Assembly (NCBI GenBank): GCA_016712885.1 | Contig: JADJQF010000003.1 | Location: 434,001 to 498,000 of the forward strand | Reading direction: 5' to 3' | Length of the DNA stretch: 64,000 nt | Origin: Candidatus Flexicrinis proximus | GTDB taxonomy: Bacteria > Chloroflexota > Anaerolineae > Aggregatilineales > Phototrophicaceae | In this document: one piece after another, positions 8,049-17,118 of the stretch | How positions within the stretch are numbered: the stretch's first letter is position 1 | Layout: each line of letters opens with the position of its first letter | The notes under the pieces: generated by a model | Database searches by the model: none | Seen by the model: the letters and a program-made list of their open reading frames with translations, nothing else | What the model was told of the DNA's origin: nothing | Translations under genes and position numbers: made by a program

Positions 8049-8337
8049 TGCGGGGACTGCTCCAATCTTCGCTTGTCTCCACGGCTGCACTTTTGACGTA
8101 ATAAGTCAGGCACGCGGGGAAGACGGCGTATAAAAATGCCCCAACTCGGGACATGACCGGACATTTATATCATGGCGGCTGGCCGGGGTCAATGCCGGGT
8201 TGGCCGGTTTGATTGGCACCGCGCGGCGCGTAAGGCGGAATCGCGGTCACTCTCGTGTCGTGCGAGTCGATCCTGGACAGCCATTCTCATGAAAGATTGC
8301 ATTCTCGTTCAAAGCTTCAAGCGTCCAGTGAGAAGGA
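8049..8337. other. Intergenic region upstream of rplU
   Basis: This region of about 290 bases separates rplU from the SHOCT-like gene on the same strand and must contain the rplU promoter. A TATAAA-like box reads on the minus strand near 8165-8172, but no matching -35 element was confirmed. I see no gene and no clear terminator here. Confidence 0.4.
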
Positions 8338-8901
8338 TTATGTTGAACTATCAATAATCTGTTTGCGCAGCACGTCGTATTCCTCGCGTGAGATCCGCCG
8401 CGATTCATACGCCTCGTCTGCTTCGGCCAGCTTATCATCGAGAGTGCGTTCCCTCGAGGTTCCCGGCGTTGACTGGGACCAACTTATTGGATTGTCAGCC
8501 GATGAACTGCTGAACTCTAGCCGGGATGGCTTCGATGCTGTGACCTCGCGGGGGCGCTCGCGACGTGCCTTTAGCTGCATCGCGCCAAGAAATTGCAGTC
8601 CGGACCCGAGCGCAAGCGGAATGGCGAGTGCAATTATCCCAATTATGGTTTGTTTTGGCGTGACATCGACCTCTCCGCGCTCGCCTACGCAAAGAGCGTA
8701 TAAATTGTACCCGGTACCCCCATCGGATGTCTCAGAGGAGGTGGTTCTTGGAACGTAGCGCTCGCCGCTCTCACAGAAGAGCCGGGCGTAGAAGTTATTC
8801 AGACCGTCGCTGTCGTTGAATGCCATTGGCAGGAAAACGAGTACGACGATCAGTCCAACGGCGATGATGTCAAGAACAACGCCTGCCAGAATTAGCCGCA
8901 T
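8338..8901 (-). CDS. Two-helix membrane protein with C-terminal SHOCT-like motif (paralogue 2)
   Basis: The start at 8901 gives a first membrane helix right after the N-terminus (LILAGVVLDIIAVGLIVVLV). A second helix lies near residues 100-120. Between them is an exported loop of about 60 residues with two cysteines (LFCESGE and LYALCVGE). The C-terminus LAEADEAYESRRISREEYDV has the short helix-turn-helix look of SHOCT domains, which are oligomerisation elements. It is a sequence paralogue of the gene immediately upstream (13 bp away), sharing both helices, both Cys and the C-terminal motif. GAGAGG precedes the ATG. Function unknown. Confidence 0.7.
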   Translation of the reverse strand: MRLILAGVVLDIIAVGLIVVLVFLPMAFNDSDGLNNFYARLFCESGERYVPRTTSSETSDGGTGYNLYALCVGERGEVDVTPKQTIIGIIALAIPLALGSGLQFLGAMQLKARRERPREVTASKPSRLEFSSSSADNPISWSQSTPGTSRERTLDDKLAEADEAYESRRISREEYDVLRKQIIDSST

Positions 8902-8914
8902 GGGGGAATTCCTC

Positions 8915-9460
8915 TCATGATGTTGCCTCGTCGATGATCTTTTTGCGCAGCGACTCGTATTCATCGCGTGAGATGCGGCGCGCGCTGTAGGCCGCATCAA
9001 CGTCGGCGAGTTTCTCGCTCAGGCCGCCAACTTCCGAGCCGTTCCTTCCGGCCTGTTCACCCGGACCACTCTGATTCGTCGGGTTGAAGGGCGTGGTGCT
9101 GCCAGAGCCCATGGTGGCTGCCTGTCTGAAGGTCGCCACGAACCGAGTTAGCAGGACAAGCAGCAGCCCGACGATGAATGGTATGCCACCACCGAAAAGC
9201 CCGATATTAATCTGTGAAGTAGAAACATCGCGGCGCTCGCCTGATGGCGCCACACAGTAGCTGTTCAGCGATGCATTGGGCGCGCGATCAAAGCCAGTTC
9301 CGAAGGCGGTATCAGAGACATAGTTTTCGTCGCTGCGACACAAGAGCGGCGTCAGCATGGCCTTGGAGAGGGCGTTGTCCGGGGCATAGAGGGGAAGGAA
9401 GACAAACAGTACGGCGATCACGACGCCGGCAAACATCAACAGGTAACCCCACTTCAGCAT
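8915..9460 (-). CDS. Two-helix membrane protein with C-terminal SHOCT-like motif (paralogue 1)
   Basis: The 181-aa product opens with a membrane helix (LLMFAGVVIAVLFVFLPLYA). An extracytoplasmic loop with two Cys (LLCRSDENYV and LNSYCVAP) and a second helix (GIPFIVGLLLVLLTRFVA) follow. A Gly/Ser/Pro-rich linker leads to LADVDAAYSARRISRDEYES, a SHOCT-like ending. The two loop cysteines could form a disulfide. The gene is transcribed with its paralogue downstream and probably with queA-ruvB lying further upstream. Product role unknown; anchoring or oligomerisation at the membrane is a guess from the motif. Confidence 0.7.
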   Translation of the reverse strand: MLKWGYLLMFAGVVIAVLFVFLPLYAPDNALSKAMLTPLLCRSDENYVSDTAFGTGFDRAPNASLNSYCVAPSGERRDVSTSQINIGLFGGGIPFIVGLLLVLLTRFVATFRQAATMGSGSTTPFNPTNQSGPGEQAGRNGSEVGGLSEKLADVDAAYSARRISRDEYESLRKKIIDEATS

Positions 9461-9527
9461 GGCTCGTCTCCTTGGCTGAACAGCCTACGCAGCCATTGTA
9501 ATACGGGCAGGCGATTGCCGCTGGAAA

Positions 9528-10598
9528 TCAGATGATGAACATCGCATCGCCGAATGAAAAGAAGCGGAAGTGTTCGCGTTTAGCGGTCTCGTAAGCGCTG
9601 CGGATGAGGCCGTGACCACCGAAGCTCGAAATCATCATCAGAAGCGTCGACTTCGGAAGATGAAAATTCGTAATCATCGCGTCGACCACGCGCCAACGGT
9701 AGCCTGGTGTGATATAGAGACGCGTATCGGCGTTGAAAGCCGAAACTGGCCGCCAGGGACAGGCGTCGGGGGTCAGATCTGGATGTGCTGGGTCTCCGCC
9801 CGCGCTGACGAGTCCAGCCGTCTCCAGGGTGCGGGCGCTGGTGGTACCGACTGCGATAATCCGGCGCCCAGCCAACTTGGCACGGTTGATGATCTCGGCA
9901 TCCGTGGCAGATAGTGCCGCGCGCTCGCTGTGAATGTGATGCTGCTCAATCTGCTCGACCTTAACCGGCTGGAACGTATCGAGGCCAATGTGGAGCATGC
10001 AGTGCGCAAACTGCACGCCTTTGTCGCGCAGCCCAATGAGCAGTTCAGGCGTGAAGTGAAGACCTGCAGTCGGGGCCGCCGCAGAACCCTGCTCCCGTGA
10101 GTAGACAGTCTGGTAGCGCTCCGGATCGGAGACACGCTCGTGAATATACGGCGGCAGGGGAGTTTCGCCGATGGACTGCAGGTGATCGCCAGGAGGCTCA
10201 CTAAATTCGATCTCGCGGACCGGACCGTCTTTCTCAAGCACAACCGCGGCGGTAATTGCCGCGCCGTGGAAGGTCAGCACTGAGCCAACACGAAGGTTCT
10301 TTCCGCCTATCAGTGCTTCCCAGCGGGTAGGGGTAAGCGGCCGCAACAAGAGGACTTCGGCCGCACCGCCGGTTGGTTTAATGGCAGGCAGCCGTGCTGG
10401 AATGACACGGGTCGTATTGAGTACGAGCACGTCGCCCGGATCAATCATGTCCAGGATGTCGCGAAAGTGATGGGATGCCTCTACGTCATGGGTGGCGCGA
10501 TTGACGATCATCAGGCGCGAAGAGTCCCGCGGTTCAACTGGGGTCTGCGCGATGAGTTCAGCGGGTAAATCGTAATCGAATTCGGAGATGTGAGTCAT
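9528..10598 (-). CDS. queA: S-adenosylmethionine:tRNA ribosyltransferase-isomerase
   Basis: QueA transfers and isomerises the ribosyl part of SAM onto 7-aminomethyl-7-deazaguanine in tRNA, the penultimate step of queuosine synthesis. The 356-aa length is typical. Conserved segments are visible: FDYDLPAELIAQTPVEPRDSS at the start (family hallmark), an RVIPARL motif, AAPTAGLHFT, and the HIGLDTFQPV and TNFHLPKSTLLMM blocks. Its ATG overlaps the ruvB stop by one base (TAATG), so both are translated together, a common ruvB-queA order. Confidence 0.97.
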   Translation of the reverse strand: MTHISEFDYDLPAELIAQTPVEPRDSSRLMIVNRATHDVEASHHFRDILDMIDPGDVLVLNTTRVIPARLPAIKPTGGAAEVLLLRPLTPTRWEALIGGKNLRVGSVLTFHGAAITAAVVLEKDGPVREIEFSEPPGDHLQSIGETPLPPYIHERVSDPERYQTVYSREQGSAAAPTAGLHFTPELLIGLRDKGVQFAHCMLHIGLDTFQPVKVEQIEQHHIHSERAALSATDAEIINRAKLAGRRIIAVGTTSARTLETAGLVSAGGDPAHPDLTPDACPWRPVSAFNADTRLYITPGYRWRVVDAMITNFHLPKSTLLMMISSFGGHGLIRSAYETAKREHFRFFSFGDAMFII

Positions 10599-11632
10599 TA
10601 GAGGAGTGTAGGTTGATCGGGCGTAGGCGGTAAGTTCTGTGGGATAGGTATGCCTAGATGCTCGTATGCAGCCGGCATCGCAACCCGGCCACGCGGCGTG
10701 CGGGCGATGAAGCCAAGCTGAATCAGGAATGGCTCATAGACATTCTCAATGGTGGACTGATCTTCGCTGATGGCCGCTGCGACAGTGTTGAGGCCAACCG
10801 GTCCGCCACCGAACTTCTCGATGATCGCCAGCAGCATGCGGCGATCAATGTCGTCCAGGCCGAGTTGATCGATTTCGAGGAGTTCAAGGGCGGCACCCGC
10901 CACAGGGCCAGTAATGATGCCGTCGGCACGGGTTTGAGCGAAGTCGCGGACACGGCGAAGTAAGCGAAGCGCGATGCGCGGTGTCCCACGGGAACGGCGC
11001 GCGATCTCGGACGTTCCAGGCGGCGCAATCTGAACATTGAGCATACCGGCGGCCCGCGTAATAATCAGTTCGAGCGCCTGCAGGTCGTAGTAATCGAGGC
11101 GGAAGCGCGCGCCAAAACGGTCGCGCAGCGGCGCGGCGAGCAGCGCAAGCTGGGTAGTTGCGCCGATAACAGTAAACCTCGGCAAACGCAGGCGCACATT
11201 CTTAGCCGCCGGGCCTTTACCGATGATGATGTCGAGCGCGAAATCCTCCATCGCCGGATAGAGAATTTCCTCAACGGCACGGCCAAGGCGATGCACTTCG
11301 TCGATGAAAAGGACGTCGCCCGCCTTGAGGTTGGTCAAGATTGCCGCGAGGTCGCCGGCGCGTTCGATTGACGGACCGGCGGTGATCCTGATATTCGCGC
11401 CCATCTCATTAGAAATCACATGGGCGAGCGAGGTCTTACCCAGGCCAGGCGGGCCATAAAACAAGGTGTGATCCAGCGGCTCTTTACGCATCTTAGCCGC
11501 ATCAATAATGATCTTGAGGTTCTCACGGACGCGATCCTGGCCAACCATATCCTTCAGCAGTTGCGGACGCAGAGCGATGTTTTCGCGTTCATCGCGTTTC
11601 ACTTTGCCGCTGATCAGGCGTTCATCGGTCAT
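10598..11632 (-). CDS. ruvB: Holliday junction branch migration helicase RuvB
   Basis: RuvB is the AAA+ motor that drives Holliday junction migration with RuvA during recombination repair. The start at 11632 (MTDERLISGKV) gives 344 aa, normal for RuvB; the longer frame adds 24 residues with no supporting site. Walker A GPPGLGKTSLA, Walker B LFIDEVHRLG, sensor GATTQLALLAAPLRDRFG and the C-terminal winged helix (GLNTVAAAISEDQSTIE) are all present. ruvA and ruvC are not in the window. It is coupled to queA. Confidence 0.97.
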   Translation of the reverse strand: MTDERLISGKVKRDERENIALRPQLLKDMVGQDRVRENLKIIIDAAKMRKEPLDHTLFYGPPGLGKTSLAHVISNEMGANIRITAGPSIERAGDLAAILTNLKAGDVLFIDEVHRLGRAVEEILYPAMEDFALDIIIGKGPAAKNVRLRLPRFTVIGATTQLALLAAPLRDRFGARFRLDYYDLQALELIITRAAGMLNVQIAPPGTSEIARRSRGTPRIALRLLRRVRDFAQTRADGIITGPVAGAALELLEIDQLGLDDIDRRMLLAIIEKFGGGPVGLNTVAAAISEDQSTIENVYEPFLIQLGFIARTPRGRVAMPAAYEHLGIPIPQNLPPTPDQPTLL

Positions 11633-11827
11633 CGTCAAGTTCCGAACAGATATTCCATCATCACGGGAGTATATCACAGGCGGCGTGTGCGTGTACCCTG
11701 ACAATTGCGTCTTGCACGACTGGGAAGCATACTAGGTCTCATTGGCGAAACGACGTCCCTGCGCTCGTTGTATACGTGCATTGCCGCGCGGACGCAAACT
11801 GAGCTAGGCATTGTGGAAGGAAAGAGA

Positions 11828-12448
11828 ATGTCTGTCCTACGGATTTCCGATCATCCCCTGGTTAAGCATAAACTGACCGCGCTGCGCGACATTCACACCC
11901 CTCCGCGTGATTTCCGGAGCCTGGTGAGGGAACTGGCCATGCTGTTGTGCTACGAGGCAACCGAGGACCTGCCGCTGGCGCACCGCGAAGTCCAGACCCC
12001 ACTGACCACGACCGAAGGGTACCGGAGCGACGAGATTGGCGTCGTTCCTATTCTGCGCGCCGGACTTGGTATGCTGGAGGGGGTCATGGCGCTGCTGCCC
12101 AACATTCAAGTCTGGCACATTGGGCTCCGCCGTGACGAAGAGACCTTACAGCCGATCACGTACTACAACCGTCTACCTAACGAAGCGCATATCAGCTTTT
12201 GCCTGGTGCTGGACCCCATGTTGGCTACTGGCGGGTCAGCAGTGGCCGCGGTGGACCTGTTAAAGCGTTCAGGGGTCACGCGGATCAAGTATATGGGGTT
12301 GATTGCCGCGCCGGAAGGTGTCCGCCACTTGCAGGAATCGCATCCAGACGTTGCGATCCATGTGGGTGCGCTCGACAGCCATCTGAATGAGAAGGGCTAT
12401 ATCGTTCCTGGGCTCGGTGACGCAGGCGACCGGCAGTACGGCACCTAA
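11828..12448 (+). CDS. upp: Uracil phosphoribosyltransferase
   Basis: Upp makes UMP from uracil and PRPP in pyrimidine salvage. The start at 11828 is chosen because GGAAGGAAAGAGA precedes it; upstream in-frame codons extend to 11705 but add a sequence unlike the family. The 206-aa product has the PRPP-binding loop LDPMLATGGSAVAA and the family C-terminus with PGLGDAGDRQYGT. It is divergent from ruvB and convergent with the FAD protein gene. Confidence 0.96.
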   Translation: MSVLRISDHPLVKHKLTALRDIHTPPRDFRSLVRELAMLLCYEATEDLPLAHREVQTPLTTTEGYRSDEIGVVPILRAGLGMLEGVMALLPNIQVWHIGLRRDEETLQPITYYNRLPNEAHISFCLVLDPMLATGGSAVAAVDLLKRSGVTRIKYMGLIAAPEGVRHLQESHPDVAIHVGALDSHLNEKGYIVPGLGDAGDRQYGT

Positions 12449-12464
12449 CAAGAATGGCCCTGGC

Positions 12465-13634
12465 CTAGCACGACTCGATTAGGCGTTGGCCGGCCATGCG
12501 AGCGCCAACGATGTTACGTGAGGCGGGGCCAACCTCCAATTCCGCGAGCGGTCCACTGATATACAGCCCGGGCGCCCATTCCAGGCGCGGCGTTGGCGTC
12601 GGGTAGCCACAGGATGCAGTGGGAAAGCCAAAGTCGTTCACGGCACAGTCAACCAGGTCCCCGCCGGGTCTTGACTGAACATAACCGGTGGCGAGCACGA
12701 GGTGATCGGCGGAGATTGTTAATCCGCTTCGCATAGTCAATTCCAAAAGCGACGCGCCCTCTTTTAACGAATGAACTTCGCCATCAACAATATGGAGCAC
12801 CCCGGCCTGAACTGCGGCATCTAGCGAGACAGCAACATCTGATGGAATAGACCCCCGATGACGGGCGCTGCGTATAACCCTCCGGCGTTGGTCCCAATCG
12901 GTGATCTGGGCAAAACCGCGAAGGTTCATGGCATTCATCCATCCCACGTCCGAGTCAAAGTCAAACACGCGCTCGTCGTGCCGGCGGACAAGGACCACTG
13001 ATCCAGGGCTGCGGTCGGCGAGGGCAAGCGCAGTTTGGGCTGCTGTAATTCCACCGCCAACCACAATTGCGGCTGCACCTTCGGCGATCGAGGTACGGAC
13101 AAAGTCAGGCGAAAAGACATGACGCAGCGCTCGACTCGTCTTGAATGGACGCGCCCAGTCCGGCCAAAACGGTTGTTCGGATAGGCCGATGGCGATTACG
13201 ACACGATCCGCATGCAGTACGCCCTTGTCGGTTTCGACACTCCAGCGATCGCCGCATCGAGCAAGTCGATTGGCGCGGGCCTGAAGCCGGAGTTGGTCTA
13301 GTCCGAATTTCTGGATGAGGTGAGCAGCATGTGCGTTAAATAGCGCAAGCGACGGACGACCGAACGGCGGTATAAAACGGGTCATCGACTCCTGCTGGTG
13401 AAGCCGAGAAAAAAGGCCCAGTGACCCCTGATCCCAGTGCAGGTTATGGACAAGCGGCGAACGCAAATACTCCATACTGACAGCACGGGTGACCTGACCC
13501 CAGACCGAGAGGGGAGCAGGGTGCGGATCCACGACGCGGATGTGCTGCGGTTTTACGCCACCTCGCTGAGTCAGGTGAAGAGAGAGATGCGTTCCGTGAA
13601 TCCCGCCGCCAATTATCAACCATTCACTTGCCAA
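12465..13634 (-). CDS. FAD/NAD(P)-binding protein of the flavin monooxygenase / lysine N-hydroxylase type
   Basis: Two dinucleotide-binding loops are visible: GGGIHGTHLS near the N-terminus (FAD) and VGGGITAAQTALALA in the middle (NAD(P)H), followed by a late ATGYVQS motif typical of flavin-dependent monooxygenases. The layout resembles the K-oxygenase or NAD_binding_9 families, but substrate-specific residues cannot be assigned. A TTG at 13634 has AGGA eight bases upstream and gives 389 aa; another TTG at 13694 extends the frame by 20 residues without a site. It lies alone, convergent with upp, and its start is about 70 bases from the SAM riboswitch on the other strand. Confidence 0.75.
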   Translation of the reverse strand: MASEWLIIGGGIHGTHLSLHLTQRGGVKPQHIRVVDPHPAPLSVWGQVTRAVSMEYLRSPLVHNLHWDQGSLGLFSRLHQQESMTRFIPPFGRPSLALFNAHAAHLIQKFGLDQLRLQARANRLARCGDRWSVETDKGVLHADRVVIAIGLSEQPFWPDWARPFKTSRALRHVFSPDFVRTSIAEGAAAIVVGGGITAAQTALALADRSPGSVVLVRRHDERVFDFDSDVGWMNAMNLRGFAQITDWDQRRRVIRSARHRGSIPSDVAVSLDAAVQAGVLHIVDGEVHSLKEGASLLELTMRSGLTISADHLVLATGYVQSRPGGDLVDCAVNDFGFPTASCGYPTPTPRLEWAPGLYISGPLAELEVGPASRNIVGARMAGQRLIESC

Positions 13635-13705
13635 TTTGCGTGTCCTACGGTATCGTTTTGCGAACTGCAGCTTAATAACGCCACAGCGTAGCAAATACGC
13701 TGTAA

Positions 13706-13814
13706 CTTATCCAGAGTGGTGGAGGGATCGGCCCTTTGAAACCACGGCAACCCCTGTTCCGTCAGAAGTCAGGAAGGTGCCAACTCCGGCGCAGCTTCGG
13801 CTCGCGTAGATAAG
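13706..13814 (+). ncRNA. SAM-I riboswitch (S-box leader)
   Basis: The S-box core is recognisable: GGTGGAGGGATCGGCCCTTTG, then AAACCACGGCAACC, then AAGGTGCCAACTCC. P1 closes perfectly, CTTATC (13706-13711) with GATAAG (13809-13814). The element senses S-adenosylmethionine and is followed by an intrinsic terminator at 13844-13876, so high SAM should stop transcription before the downstream gene. It controls a cystathionine gamma-synthase-like gene, a classic S-box target. Confidence 0.95.
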
Positions 13815-13843
13815 ACTGTGTTGCGAATCCTTATGTCGCATCG

Positions 13844-13876
13844 AAGCCTCGAATCAAATTCTGATCGAGGCTTTTT
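13844..13876 (+). terminator. Riboswitch-controlled intrinsic terminator
   Basis: AAGCCTCGA (13844-13852) pairs with TCGAGGCTT (13865-13873), followed by more T residues. It sits 30 bases after the S-box P1 stem, the position expected of the expression platform's terminator. A competing antiterminator pairing was not traced. Confidence 0.88.
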
Positions 13877-13953
13877 GTTTTGGAAACGCAGACGCGGCCG
13901 AGCCGGATCCTCTGGAGTCGTTGGGCGTTTCACGCGAGAAGGGTACGGACAAC

Positions 13954-15201
13954 ATGGTCGCAGGGCAATTCGAGGATATTGTGGAAGAAGCGGATCGCAA
14001 GCGCAAAGCATCAGGCGGCAGCAGCACGAAGGCCGTGCATGCGGGCGAGTCGCGGCGCAAGGCGCACGGCAGCCTGAACACTCCGATTGTCCAGACCGCA
14101 ACTTATACGTTCAGCGACACGGCGGATCTGGTCGACTTCATGGAAAGCAAGACTTGGGGCGACGGGCATGGGCGTGAGGAATATGGACGCTATGGGAACC
14201 CAACGGTCAGCGCGGTTGAACAGCGAATTGCGGCGCTAGATGGCGCTGAAGACGCGGTAATGTTCGCGTCCGGCATGAATGCCGTGACGACGCTACTGCT
14301 CACGGTCTTGTCGACGGGTTCGCATATAGTGATGACCAGCGATTGTTACCGCCGGACGCGCCAATTCTGCCTCACGTTTCTCGCCCGGATGGGAATCGAA
14401 ACCTCTGTAGTGGAGTGCGGAGACTACGACGCGCTCGAAGCTGCGATCATCCCCCGCCGGACCCGTTTCATCGTGAGCGAATCACCAACCAATCCCTATC
14501 TGCGAATCGCCGACCTCGAACGTATCAAGTCAATTGCCAAGGCGCATCGCGTGCTGACTATGATCGACAGCACATTTGCCACGCCGATCAATCAGCGCCC
14601 GTACGAGTGGGGTATCGACTTCGTTGTTCACAGCGCGACCAAGTATCTGAGTGGTCATAACGATGTGCTGGCAGGGGTGGTGAGCGGTCGCAGCGACCGC
14701 ATCAAGGCACTTCGCGACAGCCGCGGCGTACTCGGCGGCGTGGTCGACCCGCAGAACGCCTACCTCGTCGAGCGCGGCATCAAGACGCTTGGGGTGCGTG
14801 TCAGGCATCAGAACGCCAGCACGCAGAAGATCGCGGAATACCTGGAAATCCACCCCAAGATCGAACGCGTGTGGTATCCCGGTCTGGAGTCACATCCTGA
14901 TCATACGGTTGCCGCCCGCCAGATGGATGGTTTTGGCGGCGTCGTGAGCTTTGAGGTCAAAGGTGACCTTCAGACGACCGGTAAGTTTATCGACACGATG
15001 TGTATCCCGTACATTGCGCCGAGCCTCGGCGGGGTCGAGAGCCTGATCGAGCAGCCGGCGCTGATGAGTTTCTACGAGAAAACGACTGAGGAGCGGCTCG
15101 CGCTGGGTATCAAAGACAACCTCGTGCGGTTTGCCGTGGGCATTGAAGACACCGACGACCTGATTGCAGACCTCGACCAGGCGCTGGGAGCAATAGAGTA
15201 A
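13954..15201 (+). CDS. Cys/Met metabolism PLP-dependent enzyme, cystathionine gamma-synthase-like
   Basis: This 415-aa product belongs to the Cys/Met metabolism PLP family (cystathionine gamma-synthase, O-acetylhomoserine sulfhydrylase, methionine gamma-lyase). Key motifs: YGRYGNPTVSAVE, the FASGMNA phosphate-binding loop, ESPTNP, IDSTFATP, and SATKYLSGHNDV with the Schiff-base lysine. The ATG at 13954 is preferred (AGAAGGG ten bases upstream) over a TTG at 13921. About 35 N-terminal residues precede the fold. The SAM riboswitch upstream points to methionine synthesis. Which of the sister activities it has cannot be read from sequence alone. Its stop directly abuts the stop of the convergent acetyltransferase once that gene's frame is corrected. 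Confidence 0.93.
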   Translation: MVAGQFEDIVEEADRKRKASGGSSTKAVHAGESRRKAHGSLNTPIVQTATYTFSDTADLVDFMESKTWGDGHGREEYGRYGNPTVSAVEQRIAALDGAEDAVMFASGMNAVTTLLLTVLSTGSHIVMTSDCYRRTRQFCLTFLARMGIETSVVECGDYDALEAAIIPRRTRFIVSESPTNPYLRIADLERIKSIAKAHRVLTMIDSTFATPINQRPYEWGIDFVVHSATKYLSGHNDVLAGVVSGRSDRIKALRDSRGVLGGVVDPQNAYLVERGIKTLGVRVRHQNASTQKIAEYLEIHPKIERVWYPGLESHPDHTVAARQMDGFGGVVSFEVKGDLQTTGKFIDTMCIPYIAPSLGGVESLIEQPALMSFYEKTTEERLALGIKDNLVRFAVGIEDTDDLIADLDQALGAIE

Positions 15202-15764
15202 TCAGGGGGCAACCCTAGAATTTGTCCACGACTCACGCGAGACGGCGTAACGGTAGACTTCCAGTGGCTGTTCATGCGGCTCGTAAAAAATGCATTGAAG
15301 GTCTCGATCCGAGTCATTCCTGCCTTTTCCATGACACGGTAGGAGCCGGTGTTTGTGGTCTCACATTCTGCGTATACGACGGAACCTTCGAGTGATGCGA
15401 AAGCGAAGTCCAGCAGCCCCGTCACGACTTCGGTCATATAACCACGGCCCCAATGGTCGTGCCGGAGGGCATAGCCGAAGTCGAGATCGCCATATTCAGG
15501 GTGACTAGGTTTGCCGATGCCGACCCAACCGATTACTGACTGCGTTTCAGCTTCCAGGATAATGGAGTTGTGGGACGTTCGCGCCGCAGTCCGATTGTGA
15601 AGCATGATGTCGTGGATCCACGCTCGGGTCTGATCGGGTGTGTACGGTTCAGGTCCAAGGTGAATCCAACGCATCACGTGCGGATCAGAAAGAAACGCAT
15701 GTACGCCCATCCAATCATCTGAAACCGGATCGCGTACCAACAGTCTGGATGTTTGGAAATACAT
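15202..15764 (-). CDS. GNAT family N-acetyltransferase, frameshifted near the C-terminus
   Basis: The N-terminal part is a RimJ/RimL-type GNAT: LLVRDPVSDDWMGVHAFLSD, the acetyl-CoA loop HDHWGRGYMTE, and TNTGSYRVMEKAGMTRIE. As written, the frame continues wrongly into the neighbouring gene until 15072. A T6 run on the coding strand (plus coordinates 15285-15290) is where the frame breaks. Adding one T gives the ending FFYEPHEQPLEVYRYAV and so on, with a stop at 15202, and 187 aa in total. That stop abuts the stop of the PLP enzyme gene exactly, strong support for the corrected frame. The acetyl acceptor is unknown. Confidence 0.8.
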
Positions 15765-15781
15765 GGGGAACCGCTAGCGCG

Positions 15782-17062
15782 TCAGCGCAGCAGAATGCGC
15801 GACAGTTCCTCGACCGATGGTCCGCTCTCGTACAGCCTGTTCGGATGAGCTGGAAGAATGTTCGCTAGATGGTCGCTGTGGTAGTCAATAGTCGCGTCCG
15901 GGTCTTTCAGGACGTGTCCGGTAAGTATGCCGACCACCGAGTCGCCCTTTCGGATAATCCCCTGATCCACGAGCTTCCGAATCCCGGCAAGCGAGCAGGC
16001 TGAAGCAGGCTCACAGCCCACGCCGGTGCCGTCGATCAGCGCCTTGGCGTCCATGATTTGCTGGTCGGTCACTTTCTCGACGACGCCGTTTGTCCATTCG
16101 AGCGTACGGATGGCCTTGGCGTAATTGACCGGGTTGCCGATCTTGATTGCCGTGGCGATTGTTTCCGCCTTCTGTGGGACGAGTTTACCGTGACCCTCGT
16201 GCGTCGCATGGTAAAGCGGCGAGGCGCCTTCCGCCTGAATGATGGCGATACGCGGCAGCTTATTGATTATTCCGAGCTGGGCAAGTTCGTAGAGACCTTT
16301 GCCGAAAGACGACGAATTCCCTAGGTTTCCGCCGGGGACGACAATCCAGTCCGGCACATTCCACTTCAACTGCTGAATGGCCTCGAACATGATCGTTTTC
16401 TGGCCTTCAAGGCGGAAAGGGTTGACGGAGTTCAGGACATAAATGCCGAGGGCTTCCGAAACTTGCCGCACGAGCTCGAGATTTTTGTCGAAATCGGCAT
16501 CAATACGGACTGCGGTTGCGCCGTAAGCCACCGCCTGCGCGAGCTTGCCTAAGGCGACCTGTTTATTCTGGAAGAAGACGATTCCTTCCAGACCGGCCCA
16601 CGCGGCATACGCAGCCAAAGAGGCCGACGTGTTCCCAGTCGAGGCGCAGGCGACACGCTTCATGCCCAGTACGCGCGCCTGAGTGAGACCGCCGGTCATT
16701 CCACGGTCTTTGAACGAACCAGTCGGGTTTTCGCCTTCATGTTTGAGATAAAGCGTGTCGACGCCAGCCCATGCCTGAAGCTTGGGCGAGCGATACATAT
16801 TGGTGTTACCCTCGGGGCGGGAAACGATCACGTCGGCGGGCACATCGGGATTGACAAGTTCCTTGTAGCGCCAGACCCCAGAATTATATGGGGCGTCCAG
16901 CGACCCGAGCCGGCTGTCGAAAAGCTCACGGCTGACGGTTGCCCGAAGCATGTCCATGTCGTGCTGTACATCCAGCAGTCCACCACACGCCTCACAGACG
17001 TAAATGACGGTGTCAACTGGGTATTGCCGCCCACAATCCATGCACTGTAAGATGCTCGGCAC
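15782..17062 (-). CDS. thrC: Threonine synthase
   Basis: ThrC converts O-phosphohomoserine to threonine with PLP. The 426-aa protein starts at GTG 17062, with AGAGG upstream. An N-terminal zinc-ribbon-like pair CMDCG and CEACGG is followed by EGNTNMY, NPTGSFKDRGM with the PLP lysine, ASTGNTSASLAAYAAWAG and the phosphate-binding loop VPGGNLGNSSSFGKG. The C-terminal GCEPASACSLAG block is also typical. It is divergent from thrB with 56 bases between, and the two catalyse consecutive steps. Confidence 0.96.
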   Translation of the reverse strand: MPSILQCMDCGRQYPVDTVIYVCEACGGLLDVQHDMDMLRATVSRELFDSRLGSLDAPYNSGVWRYKELVNPDVPADVIVSRPEGNTNMYRSPKLQAWAGVDTLYLKHEGENPTGSFKDRGMTGGLTQARVLGMKRVACASTGNTSASLAAYAAWAGLEGIVFFQNKQVALGKLAQAVAYGATAVRIDADFDKNLELVRQVSEALGIYVLNSVNPFRLEGQKTIMFEAIQQLKWNVPDWIVVPGGNLGNSSSFGKGLYELAQLGIINKLPRIAIIQAEGASPLYHATHEGHGKLVPQKAETIATAIKIGNPVNYAKAIRTLEWTNGVVEKVTDQQIMDAKALIDGTGVGCEPASACSLAGIRKLVDQGIIRKGDSVVGILTGHVLKDPDATIDYHSDHLANILPAHPNRLYESGPSVEELSRILLR

Positions 17063-17118
17063 GCGCCACCTCTAAGCGAGAAATTCGGCTAAATTCGCGG
17101 GTAAGGATAACACCGTTC

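Noticed and set aside
13682..13702. A CAGCGTA/TACGCTG hairpin as part of the riboswitch
   Set aside because: It lies upstream of P1 and outside the S-box core; it is more likely promoter-region sequence or chance.
15285..15290. Programmed ribosomal frameshifting at the T6 run
   Set aside because: Three unrelated genes show the same one-base deficit in homopolymers and no stimulatory structure was evident; undercalling is simpler.
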